DNA of 17,766 nt. Source: an uncultured Cloacibacillus sp. (GTDB taxonomy: Bacteria > Synergistota > Synergistia > Synergistales > Synergistaceae). Of the stretch, positions 14,603-17,766 are shown one piece after another. The notes under the pieces were generated by a model. It was not told where the DNA came from and made no database searches. It was given only the letters and a program-made list of their open reading frames with translations. Position numbers and translations under genes: made by a program. The DNA is taken from contig UQVV01000009.1 in assembly GCA_900544635.1 (NCBI GenBank), forward strand, positions 1 to 17,766, written 5' to 3'. Numbering within the stretch: position 1 is the stretch's first letter; each line of letters starts with the position of its first letter.

Positions 14603-15064
14603 ATGGCGATCACACAGAAATGCCAATACGCGCTGCGCGCTATATACGAGCTTGCCAGGCGGGGCGAAGGGCCGTGCAAGATAGGGGCCGTCGCCGAGGC
14701 GCAGGGCATTCCGGTGCGCTTTCTCGAAAACATACTGAACAGCCTGAAGGGCGCGGGCTTCGTCGATTCCGCGCGCGGCAAGGACGGCGGTTATTTCCTC
14801 GCGCGTCCGGCCTCCGCGATAACGGTCGGCGAGGTCATCCGCTTCGTGCAGGGCGACTTCCGCCCCGTCGAATGCGGCGACGAGGACGACGTCTGCTCCG
14901 TCTACGGAAGCTGCGTCTTCCGCCCGCTCTGGGAGAGGGCGCAGGAGGCGCTCGAAGCTGTCTACGACGGCACGACCTTTCAGGACCTGCTCGACCAGTC
15001 GGAGGAAAACCGCCACGGCCCCGAGTGCCGCTGCGGTCGAAAGGTTAAAATACAGAAAGCATGA
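14603..15064 (+). CDS. iscR: Rrf2-family Fe-S cluster-sensing regulator (IscR-like)
   Basis: The 153-residue winged-helix repressor probably tunes Fe-S biogenesis. The N-terminal helix-turn-helix begins in typical fashion (TQKCQYALRAIYELA), with recognition-helix residues around VRFLENILNSLKGAG and the wing GKDGGYFLARP. The three [2Fe-2S] cysteines are Cys91, Cys98 and Cys104, spaced x6 and x5 (x5/x5 in E. coli IscR). The C-terminus has an additional Cys142-x-Cys144 pair. I take the ATG at 14603 because AAGGTGA (14591-14597) is 5 nt away and the family consensus begins there; TTG 14582 and ATG 14597 are less likely. It is the first gene of the operon, 13 nt before iscS. Confidence 0.87.
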   Translation: MAITQKCQYALRAIYELARRGEGPCKIGAVAEAQGIPVRFLENILNSLKGAGFVDSARGKDGGYFLARPASAITVGEVIRFVQGDFRPVECGDEDDVCSVYGSCVFRPLWERAQEALEAVYDGTTFQDLLDQSEENRHGPECRCGRKVKIQKA

Positions 15065-15077
15065 TGAGGTGACGGAG

Positions 15078-16259
15078 ATGGAACCACGCGAAGTTTATCT
15101 TGATAATTCTGCGACGACGAGGGTAGACCCAAGGGTGACGGAGGCGATGCTTCCCTACTTCTCGGAGCGCTACGGCAACCCGAACAGCCTGCACAGGCTC
15201 GGGCGCGAGGCGCGCGAGGCTGTGGACGCGGCGCGCGCGAAGGTCGCGGCGCTGATAAACGCGGAGCCGACGGATATAATTTTCACCGGCGCGGGCAGCG
15301 AGGCCGACAACCTCGCGATTAAGGGCGCGGCGTGGGCGCTGCGCGAGCGCGGCAAAGGGAACCACATAATCACGAGCGCGATAGAGCACCACGCGATTCT
15401 CGATACGGTCAAGTGGCTCGGGAAGATGGGCTTCGAGCACACGATTCTGCCTGTCGACAGCCGCGGCATGGTGTCGCCCGAGGAGCTCGAAAAGGCCATC
15501 CGCCCCGACACGATTCTCGCGACGATTATGGCGGCGAACAACGAGATAGGAACTATACAGCCGGTCCGCGCGCTCGGCGAAGTCTGCCGCGCGCACGGCG
15601 TCATGTTCCACACGGACGGCGTGCAGGCCGCGGGGCATATAAAGATGGACGTTAAGGAGCTGCCCATCGACATGATGACGATGGCGGCGCACAAGATGTA
15701 CGGCCCTAAGGGTCTCGGCGCGCTCTACGTGCGCCGCGGCATAAAGCTCATTCCGACGCTGCACGGCGGCGGACAGGAGTTCGGCCTTCGCTCCGGCACG
15801 GAGAACGTACCCGGCATCGTCGGCTTCGGCAAGGCAGCCGAAATCGCGAAGGAGCGCCTCGACAACGGCGAGGACAGGAAGCTCGCCAAGCTGCGCGACT
15901 ATCTCATCGACGGCGTGCTCTCGCGCATACCGGAGTCGCAGCTGACCGGCGCGGCGGGAGACGAACGCCTGCCCTTCCACGCGAGCTTCACGATAAAATA
16001 TATCGAGGGCGAAGGGATGCTTCTGCTGCTCGACGCGGCGGGCATCGCGGCCTCGAGCGGCTCGGCCTGCACATCGGGCAGCCTCGAGCCCAGCTACGTG
16101 CTGCTCGCGACGGGGCTCGACCACGCGACGGCGCACGGCTCCGTCCGCATGACGATGAGCCACGAGACTACGAAGGAAGATATAGACTACGTGCTCGAGC
16201 AGTTCCCGAAAATCGTCGAGAAGCTGCGCGCGATGTCTCCGTTCTGGAATAAAAGATAA
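15078..16259 (+). CDS. iscS: cysteine desulfurase (NifS/IscS class)
   Basis: This PLP enzyme converts cysteine to alanine and passes the sulfur as a persulfide. Key residues counted from the chosen ATG are Lys206 in AAHKMYGPKG (PLP Schiff base) and Cys331 in SSGSACTSGSLEPS (persulfide) within a class-I-type loop. YLDNSATT near the N-terminus is the family hallmark. Its 394 residues are normal. A GTG at 15069 is in frame, but it lies inside the Shine-Dalgarno GAGGTGA (15066-15072), which points to ATG 15078. It delivers sulfur to the IscU scaffold encoded 21 nt downstream, and may also serve the MOSC protein. Confidence 0.96.
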   Translation: MEPREVYLDNSATTRVDPRVTEAMLPYFSERYGNPNSLHRLGREAREAVDAARAKVAALINAEPTDIIFTGAGSEADNLAIKGAAWALRERGKGNHIITSAIEHHAILDTVKWLGKMGFEHTILPVDSRGMVSPEELEKAIRPDTILATIMAANNEIGTIQPVRALGEVCRAHGVMFHTDGVQAAGHIKMDVKELPIDMMTMAAHKMYGPKGLGALYVRRGIKLIPTLHGGGQEFGLRSGTENVPGIVGFGKAAEIAKERLDNGEDRKLAKLRDYLIDGVLSRIPESQLTGAAGDERLPFHASFTIKYIEGEGMLLLLDAAGIAASSGSACTSGSLEPSYVLLATGLDHATAHGSVRMTMSHETTKEDIDYVLEQFPKIVEKLRAMSPFWNKR

Positions 16260-16280
16260 CGGGGCGAGGAGGAGTAAAAT

Positions 16281-16766
16281 ATGTACAACCAGAAGGTAGT
16301 GGACTATTTCATGAACCCGCGCAACGCGGGGCGCATCGAGGACGCCGACGCGATAGGCGAGGTCGGCAACCCGAAGTGCGGCGACGTGATGAAGATTTAC
16401 CTGAAGATAAATCCGCAGAGCGAGGTCATCGAGGATATCAAGTTCGAGACCTTCGGCTGCGCCGCCGCGATAGCGACCAGCTCGATGGTGACGGAGCTTG
16501 CGAAGGGGCGCACGCTTCAGAACGCGCTCAAGATTACAAACAAAGAGGTCGCCGACGAGCTCGGCGGGCTGCCTCCGGCGAAGCTGCACTGCTCGCTGCT
16601 CGCGCAGGAGGGCATACAGGCCGCCGCGGCCGACTACTATATGCGCCGCGACGGGAAGCTGCCGGAGGGGCTGACGGTGCCCAAGACCTGCATAGCCTGC
16701 GGCTGCGAGGCCGAGGAAGAAGAGGAAGAAAGGTTCGTGAGCGAGCATGACAGAGTTGCGGAATAA
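16281..16766 (+). CDS. iscU: Fe-S cluster assembly scaffold IscU/NifU-N type with Cys/Glu tail
   Basis: It is the scaffold on which IscS-derived sulfur and iron build a [2Fe-2S] cluster. Ligands are all present: Cys33 and Asp35 (NPKCGD), Cys60 (FGCAAAI), His103-Cys104 (LHCSLLA). Typical IscU is about 128 residues. This one has 161, with a tail containing Cys137-x2-Cys140-x-Cys142, then a run of Glu. The LPPAK HscA-recognition-like motif of enterobacterial IscU (LPPVK) is visible at 97-101, although no hscA/hscB is nearby. The ribosome-binding site GGAGGAG is strong. The end of the gene overlaps the MOSC gene by 20 nt. Confidence 0.93.
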   Translation: MYNQKVVDYFMNPRNAGRIEDADAIGEVGNPKCGDVMKIYLKINPQSEVIEDIKFETFGCAAAIATSSMVTELAKGRTLQNALKITNKEVADELGGLPPAKLHCSLLAQEGIQAAAADYYMRRDGKLPEGLTVPKTCIACGCEAEEEEEERFVSEHDRVAE

Positions 16767-17205
16767 CGCGGCGAAGGGCCGCATCATCGCGGTATGCAGC
16801 GCCCCGAAAAAGGGCATGATAAAGCACGACATAGGCGAAGGGACGCTCATCGAGGGCATCGGCCTCGATGGCGACGCGCACGCGGGCTTTATGCACAGGC
16901 AGGTGAGCCTCATCGCGATGGAGGACATCCGCACGATGATGGCGAAGCTGCCGAACCTCGTGCCCGGCAGTTTCGCGGAAAACCTTACGACCGAGGGCTT
17001 CGACCTCGGCGCGCTGAAAATCGGCGACAGGCTCCGCGTCGGAGAGACTCTGCTCGAGGTCTCGCAGATAGGCAAGGAGTGCCATTCGCACTGCGAGGTC
17101 TTCAAGCAGACCGGCGAGTGCATAATGCCGAAGAAGGGCATCTTCACGAAGGTGCTCAGGGGCGGGCGCGTCAAAAAGGGCGACGTGATAGAATACGCGG
17201 AATAA
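16747..17205 (+). CDS. MOSC-domain protein
   Basis: The 152 residues are essentially one MOSC beta-barrel domain, related to the C-terminus of molybdenum-cofactor sulfurase and to YiiM/YuaD-type proteins, which handle sulfur carried on a cysteine. Seen are GLDGDAHAG (39-47), QVSLIAMED (52-60), PGSFAENLTTEG (73-84), and a cysteine cluster Cys112, Cys116 and Cys125 in the region of the family's conserved Cys. Neighbourhood strengthens a sulfur-transfer role: it starts inside the iscU 3' end, so IscS-bound sulfur is the obvious donor. The acceptor is unknown. The operon terminator follows directly. Confidence 0.9.
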   Translation: MTELRNNAAKGRIIAVCSAPKKGMIKHDIGEGTLIEGIGLDGDAHAGFMHRQVSLIAMEDIRTMMAKLPNLVPGSFAENLTTEGFDLGALKIGDRLRVGETLLEVSQIGKECHSHCEVFKQTGECIMPKKGIFTKVLRGGRVKKGDVIEYAE

Positions 17206-17211
17206 GGCAGG

Positions 17212-17238
17212 GGCCGCCGGAACGGCGGCCTCTTTTTT
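17212..17238 (+). terminator. rho-independent terminator of the isc-MOSC operon
   Basis: An 8-bp GC stem (17212-17219 / 17223-17230) with a GAA loop is followed by TCTTTTTT. It lies 6 nt after the MOSC stop codon. Confidence 0.93.
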
Positions 17239-17253
17239 ACGAAAGGCTTAATC

Positions 17254-17766
17254 ATGGGCGACGAACACGAACACAAGCATAAACACGAACATGAGGAAGG
17301 ATGCGCCTGCGGCTGCGGACATCCGCACGAAGACGGACAGGCTCGCGAGCATGAGCGCTGCGGAGACGGCGAGCATGGACACGCGCATGACCATGAACGC
17401 TGCTGCGCGGAGCATGAGCACCATTACGAGCACGAGCATGGCGAAGCCTGCGGCTGCGGCTGCGACCATGCGCACGAGCACGGACACACGCACGACTGCG
17501 GCCACGAGCATCATCACGCGCACGGCCACGACGACGGCTGCTGCTGTGCCTCGTGCCACGCCGCGGAGCGCATATTTCAGGAGACGGAGGAGGACGAGCG
17601 GCGCGCGGGCGCGGAGTTCCGCCGCGAGATAACATTCCTCGCCGTGACGGGCGCGATATTCTTCGCCGCCTTCGCCGTCGAGGAGCTGCACCTGTTCCGC
17701 AGCGAGAGCGCGCACGGCATGCTGCACGCGGTTTTCGCCGTCCTCTACATCATAACGGGCTGGCCC
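17254..17766 (+). CDS. N-terminal part of a probable heavy-metal P-type ATPase with a His/Cys-rich leader (partial)
   Basis: The frame from the ATG at 17254 stays open for 171 codons to the window end. The first 102 residues contain 29 His and 14 Cys, arranged as His-x-His repeats with Cys-Gly-Cys clusters (Cys17-x-Cys-x-Cys21, Cys66-x-Cys-x-Cys70, Cys96-97-98). A charged linker (about 105-125) and two hydrophobic segments (about 126-142 and 156-170, ending IITGWP) follow, as in the first membrane helices of Zn/Cd/Cu-exporting P1B ATPases. The usual HMA metal-binding domain with its CxxC is replaced by the His/Cys segment. The phosphorylation motif is beyond the window, so the identity is inferred. 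A cation-diffusion facilitator is the main alternative. A weak SD, GAAAGG, precedes the start. Confidence 0.68.
   Translation, partial: MGDEHEHKHKHEHEEGCACGCGHPHEDGQAREHERCGDGEHGHAHDHERCCAEHEHHYEHEHGEACGCGCDHAHEHGHTHDCGHEHHHAHGHDDGCCCASCHAAERIFQETEEDERRAGAEFRREITFLAVTGAIFFAAFAVEELHLFRSESAHGMLHAVFAVLYIITGWP

Noticed and set aside
15045..17276. 743-codon open frame on the minus strand opposite iscS, iscU and the MOSC gene
   Set aside because: It lies antisense to three clear gene families, shows Arg/Ala/Leu-rich low-information sequence with no known motif, and is explained by GC-rich codon bias on the other strand.
17291..17632. Thr/Ala/Met-rich small frame inside the His-rich gene
   Set aside because: It is the frame-shifted reading of the CAC/GAG/CAT repeats that encode the His-rich leader; it reflects codon repetition, not a protein.

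Overview
The window is a GC-rich bacterial chromosome segment, densely coded and organised in short operons. The gene set suggests an anaerobe of the Synergistota type (Cloacibacillus-like): corrinoid methyltransferases, a DASS-family anion transporter, a stand-alone GHKL ATPase, a GH57/phosphorylase glycogen enzyme and a minimal Isc operon. This placement is an inference from gene content and codon use; there is no rRNA or other marker here to prove it.

Left part, minus strand (about 26-3570): a three-gene corrinoid methyl-transfer operon. It is transcribed as B12-binding corrinoid protein, then a homologue of monomethylamine methyltransferase MtmB, then a UroD-fold (MtaA/MtbA-like) methyltransferase fused to a C-terminal thioredoxin-like domain. 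The MtmB homologue has an ordinary valine codon where archaeal MtmB carries pyrrolysine. The UroD protein has Phe in place of the usual zinc-ligand His. Together they look like a pyrrolysine-free three-component demethylation system with unknown substrate. A SLC13/DASS-type transporter is read divergently (3808-5223) across a 237-bp regulatory region and could import the substrate. I consider this the most interesting part of the window.

5331-6495 is a complete ISAs1-family insertion sequence with 19-bp imperfect inverted repeats. It is lower in GC than its surroundings and lies directly against a terminator-like hairpin. It separates the transporter from a convergent small GHKL ATPase gene (6533-7090, minus).

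7226-13399 holds glycogen/alpha-glucan metabolism on the plus strand: a 1084-residue fusion of a GH57/DUF3536 domain with a short-type alpha-glucan phosphorylase, then glgA (overlapping by 47 nt), then glgC with its own promoter-like sequence and a strong terminator. No GH13 branching enzyme is present.

13518-14290 has a zinc-ribbon membrane protein and, tail-to-tail with a 4-nt overlap, a small protein resembling an isolated N-terminal domain of the fumarylacetoacetate hydrolase family.

14603-17205 is an Fe-S/sulfur operon: an Rrf2/IscR-type regulator behind a near-consensus promoter, IscS cysteine desulfurase, an IscU scaffold with an extra Cys/Glu tail, and a MOSC-domain protein, closed by a terminator. 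The last gene, open at the window edge, begins with an extremely His/Cys-rich segment followed by membrane helices. It is probably a heavy-metal P-type ATPase.
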